Shown: piece by piece, positions 53,428 to 61,330 of the stretch
How positions within the stretch are numbered: position 1 is the stretch's first letter
How the letters are laid out: each line of letters begins with the position of its first letter
Source: JAGNRR01 sp965230665
GTDB lineage: Bacteria; Bacteroidota; Bacteroidia; Chitinophagales; Chitinophagaceae
Length of the DNA: 64,000 nt
Assembly (NCBI GenBank): GCA_965230665.1
Contig: CBDDLM010000004.1
Location: 3,038,001 to 3,102,000 of the forward strand
Direction: 5' to 3'
The notes under the pieces: generated by a model
The model's database searches: none
The model's input: only the letters and a program-made list of their open reading frames with translations
What the model was told of the DNA's origin: nothing
Position numbers and translations under genes: made by a program

Positions 53428-53555
53428 GTACAGAATTTTCACTTTATCGATATACAATAGAGCTAATATTCATTAAAAAGCTTAACGCATGCAAGTGGTG
53501 GCAATTCAGAAAACGTAGGAATATTTATCAATGGAGGAAAAGTAAATTAGTATAA
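53424..53555 (+). CDS. 43-residue basic phage peptide
   Basis: The ATG overlaps the DUF1064 stop in an ATGA arrangement and opens a 43-residue frame rich in Lys, Arg and Trp (NACKWWQFRKRRN). Translational coupling supports expression. It is followed by an inverted repeat (GTGATTT 53561-53567, AAATCAC 53587-53593). Function is unknown. Confidence 0.5.
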   Translation: MSTEFSLYRYTIELIFIKKLNACKWWQFRKRRNIYQWRKSKLV

Positions 53556-53560
53556 AATGA

Positions 53561-53593
53561 GTGATTTATGGAATTAAAACATTTACAAATCAC
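53561..53593. repeat. inverted repeat upstream of the ParB-methyltransferase promoter
   Basis: GTGATTT and AAATCAC are perfectly complementary 7-base arms separated by 19 bases. It may be an operator or a weak hairpin; there is no T tract. Confidence 0.35.
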
Positions 53594-53652
53594 CTCCGTG
53601 GTTGGGAAAATCTATATTTAATTGGTAGGATTTAAAATAATTCTGCATGATC

Positions 53653-53674
53653 GTACGCAAAATGCTTACATTTG
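53653..53674 (+). promoter_or_regulatory. promoter with inverted-repeat operator, copy 1
   Basis: GTACGC-AAAAT-GCTTAC (one mismatch in the arms) overlaps the -7 box TACATTTG at 53667-53674, 22 bases before the 53697 ATG. The 17-base core from GCAAAATGC to ACATTT is identical to the site at 57384-57400, which has perfect arms. It is a likely regulated middle or late promoter. Confidence 0.6.
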
Positions 53675-53696
53675 TGTCATAATAGGTCGGTTAACC

Positions 53697-55163
53697 ATGA
53701 CACAAAGCATAAAATCCAAAGTTATAAAGACGGAACCCATTCACTGGAAGGAATTAGTGTTTCTGCAGGATAAGAACTTCAAGGAGCTTCCAGAAGAAGC
53801 TAAGGAGAAATTAAAACAATCCGTCATATCTAACGACTTTTCACAACCATTTTATGTCTGGCAGTCCAAAGGTGGTATTATTTATTGCCTCGATGGTAAG
53901 CACCGGACCCTTATTTTAGAATCGCTCATTGAGGACGGCGTCCAAGTTCCGGATATGCTGCCAGCGACTTTTATCAGATGTCGGAACAAAACGGAGGCAG
54001 CGGAATTGGTGCTGCAGTATTCTTCCATTTATGCCCGGATAACTCAGGAAGGTTTACATGATTTTCTTTCTGCATTTCAGTTGGACTTTGAGGGTGCTCT
54101 CAGCAAAATAGATATTCCGGAGTTCTCCTTACCCAGATTCGAACAGAAGTATGACATTTTTGATATCAATTCTGCTGAAGAACCTCCAGTATATGTTCAC
54201 GGAAATGCACTTGTTCAGTCTGGTGACCTATTTGAAATTAATGGTCACAGAATTGTTTGCGGATCTTTTACGGATGGTGAGCTGGTAAGTAACCTTATGA
54301 ATGGCCAAGTTGCGCGTATTGTAAATACAGATCCTCCCTATAACATTCCTAAAAGCACATTTGTTACCAAATCAAGATCTGGTCGCTTGGAGGAGTTCGC
54401 AGTTGGAATGGGAGAAATGGATAATATGGAATTTGTTGTTTTTCTTTCAGAGGTCATGGAGGCTTCCATTGCGAATTCAGTTGAAGGTGCAATCCATTAC
54501 ATTTTTATGGATTGGAGACATCAATGGCACATTTGTGAAGCGGCCAGGAGAGTATATGGTTCGCCAACACCAAAGCAAACCTGTGTTTGGAACAAGGATA
54601 ACTTTGCTAACGGATCATTCTACCGGTCCAAGCACGAACTGTGCTTCGTGTTCAGCAATGACATGGCCAAGGCGCTCTGGAATAAAGATATGCTAGATCA
54701 TGGGGGTTTTTACAAGGATAATGACGAACTGTGCTTTATTTTCAAAAACGGAGAAGGTGCCAAGCACTTGAGCCACCTAGAATTAAAGGATCGAACGCGG
54801 AGCAACGTTTGGAACTACCCAAGCGCTACCAGCAATGCTAATCCGGACAAGATTCAGCTTGAGAACCACCCAACCCCTAAACCGGTGGTTATGATTGCCG
54901 ATTCGATCTTGGATACAACTAACCCGGGCGAAATAGTAGTCGATTGGTTCTTAGGTAGTGGTACCTGTTTGATAGCAGCTGAGCACACAGGTAGACGCTG
55001 TTATGCAACGGAAATTGAACCCAAATATATTCAGGGCTGTATTGTAAGATTTTTAAATTATTGCTCTAAGAAGGGAATAGAAGTTAATTTTAATCACCTT
55101 AATGGTAAATTAACAAGAGAGGACTTTGAATATGAGCAATCAAACCGAATTATTAATGGCTAA
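53697..55163 (+). CDS. ParB-domain DNA methyltransferase (N4/N6, beta class order)
   Basis: This protein has 488 residues from the ATG at 53697, chosen because the promoter at 53653-53674 lies upstream of it and inside a longer frame. The N-terminal ParB-like domain contains CLDGKHRTLILESL. The methylase has the catalytic TDPPYNI before the SAM motif VVDWFLGSGTCLIAAE, the beta-class order. Residues 298-327 and 328-357 are a tandem duplication (WNKD....G.FY....ELCF.F), 13 of 30 positions identical. It probably modifies phage DNA. Confidence 0.85.
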   Translation: MTQSIKSKVIKTEPIHWKELVFLQDKNFKELPEEAKEKLKQSVISNDFSQPFYVWQSKGGIIYCLDGKHRTLILESLIEDGVQVPDMLPATFIRCRNKTEAAELVLQYSSIYARITQEGLHDFLSAFQLDFEGALSKIDIPEFSLPRFEQKYDIFDINSAEEPPVYVHGNALVQSGDLFEINGHRIVCGSFTDGELVSNLMNGQVARIVNTDPPYNIPKSTFVTKSRSGRLEEFAVGMGEMDNMEFVVFLSEVMEASIANSVEGAIHYIFMDWRHQWHICEAARRVYGSPTPKQTCVWNKDNFANGSFYRSKHELCFVFSNDMAKALWNKDMLDHGGFYKDNDELCFIFKNGEGAKHLSHLELKDRTRSNVWNYPSATSNANPDKIQLENHPTPKPVVMIADSILDTTNPGEIVVDWFLGSGTCLIAAEHTGRRCYATEIEPKYIQGCIVRFLNYCSKKGIEVNFNHLNGKLTREDFEYEQSNRIING

Positions 55164-55377
55164 GATTAAAGCAGATTTGCTAGATTATTTCACGGATGAG
55201 CTCAAGATAAATTCTGATGCTTTAAAGTCCTATGAAGGAAATTCCAATATTGAGTATCCAGATCCGAAGGTGAGGGAAATGAGAGAGTTGGAAGCTATCA
55301 AGTTAAGAGACCGCATCAATGAATTACACCGTCATATTGCCGTAATCAAAAGAATGCTACCTACTAATGCAAGTTAA
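55132..55377 (+). CDS. small phage protein before terminase
   Basis: This protein has 81 residues from the ATG at 55132 (55126 also possible), overlapping the methyltransferase end. It is helical, with PDPKVREMRELEAIKLRDRINELHRH suggesting a coiled coil. It is coupled to the small-terminase gene by a one-base overlap. Function is unknown. Confidence 0.5.
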   Translation: MSNQTELLMAKIKADLLDYFTDELKINSDALKSYEGNSNIEYPDPKVREMRELEAIKLRDRINELHRHIAVIKRMLPTNAS

Positions 55378-55850
55378 TGGGGAAAATTTCAAAGATTGAA
55401 TACGATAAACGGATTTTTGCCGTTCAAGGTTGGATTATAGAAGGTATTCAACCTGCACTTATTATAAAACAAATTATTGATAATGGTTGGTGTCAAAAAC
55501 GTCAAGCAGAAAGGTATTTGCGCGAGGCTCGGAAACGATGGTTAGATGTTCCAGAGGCTGATCTTGAAGACAAACGAAAATTAAAGGTGAATGAACTGCA
55601 ACAATTAAAGCGAACTCTCAAGGAACGATTTAAGGGAACGCCTTCAGGTATTAGGGCCGTGCTGGAAATAGAAAAACAGATCATTATATTGGAGAAACTG
55701 AAACCGGCCAAGCAAGTTGAAGTATCTGGAAAAGACGGCAATCCAATTGAAGTCGAAAATACAATTAAGGGTGAGCTGACCCTTGATCCAAGTAAATTAA
55801 AAACGGAAACAATAGAGGAGATTTTGAATGCTCAAACTGAAAGAAAATGA
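55377..55850 (+). CDS. putative terminase small subunit
   Basis: This 157-residue protein has an N-terminal helix-turn-helix-like part (IKQIIDNGWCQKRQAERYLREARKRW) and a central coiled coil (LQQLKRTLKERFKG). It lies directly upstream of the large terminase and overlaps it by 23 bases. This is the usual place and build of TerS, which selects phage DNA for packaging. Sequence identity to known TerS families is not clear. Confidence 0.65.
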   Translation: MGKISKIEYDKRIFAVQGWIIEGIQPALIIKQIIDNGWCQKRQAERYLREARKRWLDVPEADLEDKRKLKVNELQQLKRTLKERFKGTPSGIRAVLEIEKQIIILEKLKPAKQVEVSGKDGNPIEVENTIKGELTLDPSKLKTETIEEILNAQTERK

Positions 55851-57288
55851 TATTGTTGCGCTTAAAGCTGAATTATGTAAGCGCAAGTTATCCTTTTTTG
55901 TAAAGGAGTTTTGGGATGTGATTGTTTCAGAGGATCTAGTTTGGGAGCCTCACATGGATGTCATCTGCGATGAAATCCAAATTGTTTATAAGCGAGTGTT
56001 TGCTAGAGAACCTAAACTATATGATCTAATAATCAATGTTCCACCTGGAACAACTAAATCTACAATTGCAACTCAAATGGCACCTGCATGGAGTTGGGCT
56101 GTTGATGATTCAATCCGACATATTACCGGTAGTTATGCTGATAAGCTGGCCACGGAGCACGCTGTTAAATCTAGAGATATTATTAAATCTGATAAGTATC
56201 AACTCTATTTCCCTCACGTCAAAATGAAGCGTGATGAGGATAATAAGACGAATTACAAGACAATTAATAACGGCCAGAGATATGCTACTAGTACCGGTGG
56301 TGCTGTTACAGGTGTTCACGGTCATATTAATACTATTGATGATCCCTTGAACCCAAAACAGGCAGCTTCTGAGGCTCATTTAGCTGAAGCAATTCATTGG
56401 TTCGATCATACTCTATCAATGAGAAAGGTTGATAAGGAGCTTACAGTAACAATTGTAATCATGCAAAGACTCGCGGTAGGTGATACGACTGGCCATATAT
56501 TAGAGAAGGCAGAAAAGTCCGGCAAGAAAGTAAGACATGTTTGCCTACCAGGTGAATTAGCTCCCAACGTGTCTCCTGAAAAATATCGAGAAATCTACAC
56601 AGATGGTTTACTAAGTCCTAAGCGGCTGTCTAAAAACGCTCTTCAAGAAGCAAAGAGTGATTTGGGGACCGCCGGATATGCAGGGCAAATTATGCAAAAC
56701 CCAGCTCCTCCTGGTGGTTTGATTTGGCAGAAATGGTTCATTGAAGTAGAGGACAGTCTTATGCCTCCTTTAAGTCAATACAGGCAATACGGAACAGATT
56801 GGGATTTAGCTTATACCAAGGATGATATAAATGCGGCCAGCGCATACATTACTGCAGGTAAAATTGGAAATGACATCTACATAGATGCTATCGGTTGGGA
56901 TTGGCTCGAATTCCCTGACTTAATAGCCTTTATGAAGAAACAGGCAGGACCACATTACATTGAGGCAAAGGCATCGGGTAAATCTGCTAAACAAACTCTG
57001 GTCAAGGAAGGTATAAACGCAATTGAGGTAAAGGTAAAAGGAGGGCAGGATAAAATCGCGCGAGCGCAGATGTCGACCCCTCCTGCTGAAGCGGGTCGGG
57101 TTTATATCAGGAAATCATTAGCTAACAAACTCTATCATGATAGTAAGCAAGGAATTCTATTTTTTCCTAAAGGAAGGTATAAGGATTTAGCAGATGTCTT
57201 GGCACAGGCTATTCAAAGGTTAGACAAAAAACCAGTTGTCATTTCTACAACTTCGCGTAGTTACCTAGATGAATTTGGGAAGGATTAA
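55828..57288 (+). CDS. terminase large subunit
   Basis: This 486-residue protein has an ATPase domain with the Walker A variant NVPPGTTKSTIATQ, a Walker B-like NTIDDPLNPKQA and a motif VIVIMQRLA. A nuclease domain follows from about 300 (YGTDWDLAYTKDD, FIEAKASGKSAKQ-like). It drives DNA into the prohead and cuts it. A GAGGAG sequence seven bases before the ATG is one of the few clear Shine-Dalgarno sites here. A hairpin terminator follows. Confidence 0.88.
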   Translation: MLKLKENDIVALKAELCKRKLSFFVKEFWDVIVSEDLVWEPHMDVICDEIQIVYKRVFAREPKLYDLIINVPPGTTKSTIATQMAPAWSWAVDDSIRHITGSYADKLATEHAVKSRDIIKSDKYQLYFPHVKMKRDEDNKTNYKTINNGQRYATSTGGAVTGVHGHINTIDDPLNPKQAASEAHLAEAIHWFDHTLSMRKVDKELTVTIVIMQRLAVGDTTGHILEKAEKSGKKVRHVCLPGELAPNVSPEKYREIYTDGLLSPKRLSKNALQEAKSDLGTAGYAGQIMQNPAPPGGLIWQKWFIEVEDSLMPPLSQYRQYGTDWDLAYTKDDINAASAYITAGKIGNDIYIDAIGWDWLEFPDLIAFMKKQAGPHYIEAKASGKSAKQTLVKEGINAIEVKVKGGQDKIARAQMSTPPAEAGRVYIRKSLANKLYHDSKQGILFFPKGRYKDLADVLAQAIQRLDKKPVVISTTSRSYLDEFGKD

Positions 57289-57291
57289 AAA

Positions 57292-57320
57292 AAACCGCCT
57301 CGGTCATGAGACGGTTTCTT
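57292..57320 (+). terminator. terminator after the large terminase
   Basis: AAACCGCCTC (57292-57301) pairs with GAGACGGTTT (57308-57317) with one mismatch; an A run precedes it and CTT follows. It separates the terminase operon from the promoter at 57380. Confidence 0.65.
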
Positions 57321-57359
57321 ACCATACCAATAAAGAAAACTTAAAGTGGCTGCTAAGGT

Positions 57360-57401
57360 ACAATAAAGTATTCTTTATTGTAAGCAAAATGCTTACATTT
57401 A
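57360..57401 (+). promoter_or_regulatory. promoter with inverted-repeat operator, copy 2, plus second palindrome
   Basis: ACAATAAAG (57360-57368) and CTTTATTGT (57373-57381) form a perfect 9-bp inverted repeat. It leads directly into GTAAGC-AAAAT-GCTTAC (57380-57396), a perfect 6-bp inverted repeat that overlaps the -7 box TACATTTA at 57394-57401. The second palindrome is shared with 53653-53669. The ATG is 14 bases downstream. Confidence 0.62.
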
Positions 57402-57415
57402 CAAAAATATTTCTT

Positions 57416-58066
57416 ATGACAAACGTAGAAAAAGTAATTGCCGGGTTAAATGAGACGGCTAAGCATTGCAAAGAGCTTCTAAAGGATGAACCACAAAATG
57501 CATTAATAGTATCAAGTGGAATTGAGCGTATAGCGAATAGTCTTGCCGCCAGGACAGGGAAGTTGGCTAATCAGCCTAAATCTGAACCTAGCACACCAGA
57601 AACGGTTAAAACTATTGCTGGTGTTCCAGTAGAGTTACCATCTAATACACCATTAGGTAAAAAAGTGGAAGAGCCAACTAGGGAGCAAATCGATCTACTC
57701 AAAGAAAATGTAGAGAAAATAAAAGGCAGGTTCTTGGACATGAGTAATAATGAAATTTCGAACGAAGTCTCAGAAATGGAGATTAGGGCTTTAGGTAAAA
57801 GTGTAGGACTTAATGTTACTCCCACTTTACCAGAGAAGATTACAGTTGCCTTCTATGATGAAATTCGTGAGAAAATCAAGTCACAAAATGAGGAGGCTAA
57901 AAGAAAGGAGGCGGTTAAAAATAATGTGAACTCAGACAATGAATCGACCAGTTCGGAAGCTGGGAAATCTGTAAAGGTGGAAGAGCCAGCAGTACCGACT
58001 CCAACTACAAAAAAAACTAATTCGACTAAAAAAGCTTCAACAAAAAAAGTTTCAACAAAAAAATAA
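57416..58066 (+). CDS. hypothetical phage protein with Lys/Thr-rich tail
   Basis: This protein has 216 residues from the ATG at 57416, just after the shared promoter; longer in-frame starts lie upstream of that promoter. The N-terminal helix (VEKVIAGLNETAKHCKELL) is followed by a mixed central domain. The last 50 residues are low complexity, ending in repeats of the S/T-T-K-K type that resemble histone H1 or HU tails. It may bind DNA or be a head-associated protein. No family is recognised. Confidence 0.6.
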   Translation: MTNVEKVIAGLNETAKHCKELLKDEPQNALIVSSGIERIANSLAARTGKLANQPKSEPSTPETVKTIAGVPVELPSNTPLGKKVEEPTREQIDLLKENVEKIKGRFLDMSNNEISNEVSEMEIRALGKSVGLNVTPTLPEKITVAFYDEIREKIKSQNEEAKRKEAVKNNVNSDNESTSSEAGKSVKVEEPAVPTPTTKKTNSTKKASTKKVSTKK

Positions 58067-58602
58067 TGGGAAACAAAATACAACCGCTATCGCAAGAACG
58101 TATAATGGAGATACAAAATTCAGTGTACAATCCAGCTGAAGAAATGGACCGAATTATGAAGGGTATGTACTTCCCAGAGGAGTTCAAGGAATCAATGATT
58201 TCCGAAACTCTAATACAGGATGCTCTTCTTAGTGTTACCTGCGCTAACTGTATGACAACTGAAGAAGAGTTTGAAACCTTAAAGGCAAAACCTGTTAGCG
58301 ATTATAACATGCAAGATTGGGGAACTGTCTTAAATGCCATTGATCATTTAATCCTAAAGGGATTGGAAAATCGAAAGGGTCTATTTGAATTGACAGAAGA
58401 CCAGAAGGTATTCTATTATCAGTTAGAAAAGGCACAAACAGCAATGGCCAGCAAGTGGAATGAGATTTGGAAACCATACCGGGAGGAAATTCGTCAGAAG
58501 GTGAAGGAAAGTGAAGCACGAGTTCAGGGTTTGATTCGTAGGGAACAGGCGACCACAGGCAAAAGGAAAAAACCTAATAAAAGGAAAAAAGGGAAAAGAT
58601 AA
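58066..58602 (+). CDS. hypothetical phage structural-region protein
   Basis: This 178-residue helical protein contains NPAEEMDRIMKGMYFPEEFKES and a very basic C-terminus (KRKKPNKRKKGKR). It starts at the stop of the preceding gene (TAATG). Its place in the late operon suggests a packaging or head-tail role, but nothing specific is seen. Confidence 0.58.
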   Translation: MGNKIQPLSQERIMEIQNSVYNPAEEMDRIMKGMYFPEEFKESMISETLIQDALLSVTCANCMTTEEEFETLKAKPVSDYNMQDWGTVLNAIDHLILKGLENRKGLFELTEDQKVFYYQLEKAQTAMASKWNEIWKPYREEIRQKVKESEARVQGLIRREQATTGKRKKPNKRKKGKR

Positions 58603-58608
58603 GAAAAC

Positions 58609-59229
58609 ATGAATGAGTTATTTATATACGAACTTTTTAAGAATATAATAAAATCGTCCTTTGTACTAGAGGGGCGGTTTTATGTGTTGGAAGAGTACGC
58701 GAATAATCTCAACATGAATTCCTTTGGTAAGGCCATTAAAGATGCCTTGGACAGTATGGATTCTTTACCACAGAAATACCCTGGGGCATTCTTAATGCCC
58801 CCTACAGAAATTATCAACGGTTATGGTAACGTTAGAGGACCAGTCGAGTACATGTTAGAAATGTACTTTCTTACTCCGACTTACAACACAGGTCAAGGTG
58901 AAACTAAGGATCGGAATATAAAAAATAATACATCAGATCATCCTATTAAATACGATTGGAAGGATATGAGAACTGCGGCCAAGGGGTTTCGAAAGAAGTT
59001 AAATGAGGTGTCCAGAGTTAATCTTCCTAGGAAATTTGGTGAGACACAGAAACCTGATCTGATCAAACGAATTTCTGTCAGTAGTAACGATAATCTAAGC
59101 GGTGTTTACTTAAAGTTCTATTATCATTTCTATATGGATTGTGAGAATGAAGATTACGAGAATGTAGATCCTAGAGATATTCCTTTACCCGATATTGATC
59201 AGCTTCACCAACAACATAAACACAACTAA
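58609..59229 (+). CDS. hypothetical phage structural-region protein
   Basis: This 206-residue protein has an alpha-helical start (FVLEGRFYVLEEYANNLN) and a beta-rich end (ISVSSNDNLSGVYLKFYYHFYMD). The size and fold pattern could fit a neck or tail-terminator protein, but no sequence family is recognised. It is coupled to the next gene by a one-base overlap. Confidence 0.58.
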   Translation: MNELFIYELFKNIIKSSFVLEGRFYVLEEYANNLNMNSFGKAIKDALDSMDSLPQKYPGAFLMPPTEIINGYGNVRGPVEYMLEMYFLTPTYNTGQGETKDRNIKNNTSDHPIKYDWKDMRTAAKGFRKKLNEVSRVNLPRKFGETQKPDLIKRISVSSNDNLSGVYLKFYYHFYMDCENEDYENVDPRDIPLPDIDQLHQQHKHN

Positions 59230-59495
59230 TGAATGTTCTAAGAATATACGCAATAAAGATTCCAGATTCAATTAGATCTGAAAGATTAACTGGAGTAAAT
59301 AATTTAATTCCTAGAGCAGCGCATGATAAGGATATAATGATTCAACTGGCCAAGATTTGGTTTCTATGGGTAGAACCAGATAAGGAGCAAAGCTTTTGTC
59401 CGTACTGTCTTAATAACATTCTAAACAACTTCAAAAATATGCAAGAGGAGCTAGATAAAATGGAGCAGGAATACAAACTACTCAATGAAATTTAA
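59229..59495 (+). CDS. small hypothetical phage protein
   Basis: This 88-residue protein has a CPYC motif (SFCPYCLNNIL) and a helical C-terminus (NMQEELDKMEQEYKLL). It overlaps the next gene by 11 bases. Function is unknown. Confidence 0.5.
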   Translation: MNVLRIYAIKIPDSIRSERLTGVNNLIPRAAHDKDIMIQLAKIWFLWVEPDKEQSFCPYCLNNILNNFKNMQEELDKMEQEYKLLNEI

Positions 59496-60393
59496 CATCA
59501 ATGACATAGCGTATGAAATAAAAGGGATTACCCTTGGTCAATATTTGGATTACTATTCCAAATATGGTGCATGGATTGAAGAGGAGGCCGCAGCAATCTT
59601 CGCTTTAAAAGATTCTGAAGAAAAGGAATATCGAAATAAAGAGTTTTTAATAGATCGTGCATGCACGATTATTGGTCATTTTATCGATCTAGATCCCAAG
59701 GTTCTTAAGGAGTCCGTTTATATCGAAGAGGTACTAACCATATATCAAATGGAGTTCGGCTTCTTGATATATCCAGATTATTCTGTTTTTTATTCTGATT
59801 CTTATAAGTGGAATGGTGAAACCTGGTTACTTCAAAGTTTTGAATTGAATAGTAAGTCAACCATGACTTTTGGTCAATTTATTGATAGTAAGGTAGCCGT
59901 TCAGGAAAATCATTTGGCTGGGTTGAACAGGTGGGAGGTCTTACCAACGATCTGTGCAATTTTTTTAGAGAAAGTTATATACGAGGAGCCAAAGAGTTTT
60001 GCGTTGTTTAAAAAGAAGAAAAGATCAAATTACAATAGATCCATAATTGAAGGCGATATGCCTGAAAGAATGAAGGGGTTGCCACTAGAAATAGCGCTAG
60101 GCGTACTCTTTTTCTTTGACAAACTTAATGATACCACTGGTGAGTTTGATGTATTTCGAAAAAGTAGATTGAAGTCGGGAAAGAATATTAAGGAGCATTT
60201 TAAGTATTACGGCTGGATTAATTTTCTAACCTCTTTGGCTAGGACAAAAGTGTTTGACCTGCCCAATATGAATAGTATAGACTCTGTGAGGGAAGCACCC
60301 GCATTTGATGTACTCCTATTCGCCAGTGAGGATAAAATGCTAAACGAAGCTATGGCCTTGGATCAGGAAGAGGAAATCGATAAAAACAGATGA
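59485..60393 (+). CDS. hypothetical late protein, possibly a tail assembly factor
   Basis: This 302-residue protein begins KFNINDIAYEIKGITLGQYLDYYSKYG, a pattern like the start of tail assembly chaperones (YEIKGITLGQ..). The remainder is helical and ends with an acidic stretch. It overlaps its neighbours on both sides. The tail-chaperone reading is tentative; no frameshift signal was seen at its end. Confidence 0.5.
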   Translation: MKFNINDIAYEIKGITLGQYLDYYSKYGAWIEEEAAAIFALKDSEEKEYRNKEFLIDRACTIIGHFIDLDPKVLKESVYIEEVLTIYQMEFGFLIYPDYSVFYSDSYKWNGETWLLQSFELNSKSTMTFGQFIDSKVAVQENHLAGLNRWEVLPTICAIFLEKVIYEEPKSFALFKKKKRSNYNRSIIEGDMPERMKGLPLEIALGVLFFFDKLNDTTGEFDVFRKSRLKSGKNIKEHFKYYGWINFLTSLARTKVFDLPNMNSIDSVREAPAFDVLLFASEDKMLNEAMALDQEEEIDKNR

Positions 60394-60872
60394 TCACCGA
60401 GGAACAAATATTGGCAAATGGTGCACAGGTTTTGGCACTTGGATTCAAGGAAGAAGTTGTTCTTCAGGGGCATTCCTTGACCGGCGCTTTGGAGGATTCT
60501 GTTCGTATTGAATATGACGGAGTTCAAATAACTGTTAGTGTTAAGGATTATGTCAAATGGGTTAATGAAGGTTTTCCTGCCTCTAGTGCAACTATGAAGC
60601 AACTTCCTTTCGTGATAGAATACGTTGAGCAACGAATGGGTAAAAGAGGGAAGGAGGCAGTTGGAATAGCTGTGGCCATTATTAAGACCTGGCAGAGGGA
60701 AGGCGGAATGCCTACAAAAGCAAGTAGTAGATTTTCATCTAATTCAAAGCGTACTGAACTGGTTGAGGATGCCTATGAGAAAAATATACAAGAAACTGAT
60801 GATCAAATTGGCCAAGGGATGGACCAGTTTTTTAATCATGAATTTAACAAAGAAAAAAGTGAAACGATATGA
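60390..60872 (+). CDS. hypothetical late protein, gp10-like size
   Basis: This 160-residue protein has VLQGHSLTGALEDSVRIEYDG and YVKWVNEGFPASSATMKQ, a pattern seen in HK97 gp10-like tail-completion proteins (N-terminal helix, beta strands, then YxxWVNxG). It overlaps the genes before and after by four bases. The assignment is plausible but not certain. Confidence 0.55.
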   Translation: MITEEQILANGAQVLALGFKEEVVLQGHSLTGALEDSVRIEYDGVQITVSVKDYVKWVNEGFPASSATMKQLPFVIEYVEQRMGKRGKEAVGIAVAIIKTWQREGGMPTKASSRFSSNSKRTELVEDAYEKNIQETDDQIGQGMDQFFNHEFNKEKSETI

Positions 60873-61330
60873 CACTTCAAGAAGAATTAAATAATCTAAT
60901 GGCTGATAAGCTATTGTATAAAGACCAAGTTAAAATGGCAAGAGTTGCCGAGATTTTAACTGAACTCGATACATCAGGCAATACCTTCGAGAGTTTACCC
61001 GTAACGTATTACAATTTGAAGGTTACCCCGGCACCACCTTGTGTTGCGGTCACTTTTGGAGGTCACTCAAACCCAGCACCTAGTGAAGTAACCCTTCTGT
61101 CTCCATTCTATGATGAAATTACATTGAATGGGACACCACCATTTACTATGGGAGCAATTAGACAGTATCCTGATTGGCTCAGTGTAGCACCTTTTATTAA
61201 CGATGATAACAAGGTTGTATTGAGCTCCGAATCAGCGACTCCATTAGGAGAGTATTCTTTGGATTTTGACATAACAAATTGTAATGGTGAAACAGCCACT
61301 TATAATGAAACTATAGAAGTAACGGAATAA
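60869..61330 (+). CDS. hypothetical late protein with Ig-like region
   Basis: This 153-residue protein has a short helical start (QEELNNLMADKLLYKDQV). A beta-rich part of about 90 residues follows (PPCVAVTFGGHSNPAPSEVTLLSP, YSLDFDITNCNGETATYNETIEV), resembling an Ig-like or cadherin-type fold. Such domains decorate capsids and tails. It is coupled by one base to the next gene. Confidence 0.55.
   Translation: MTLQEELNNLMADKLLYKDQVKMARVAEILTELDTSGNTFESLPVTYYNLKVTPAPPCVAVTFGGHSNPAPSEVTLLSPFYDEITLNGTPPFTMGAIRQYPDWLSVAPFINDDNKVVLSSESATPLGEYSLDFDITNCNGETATYNETIEVTE

Noticed and set aside
59485..60872. programmed frameshift between a tail chaperone pair
   Set aside because: The two genes overlap by ATGA only, and no slippery heptamer was seen at the junction.
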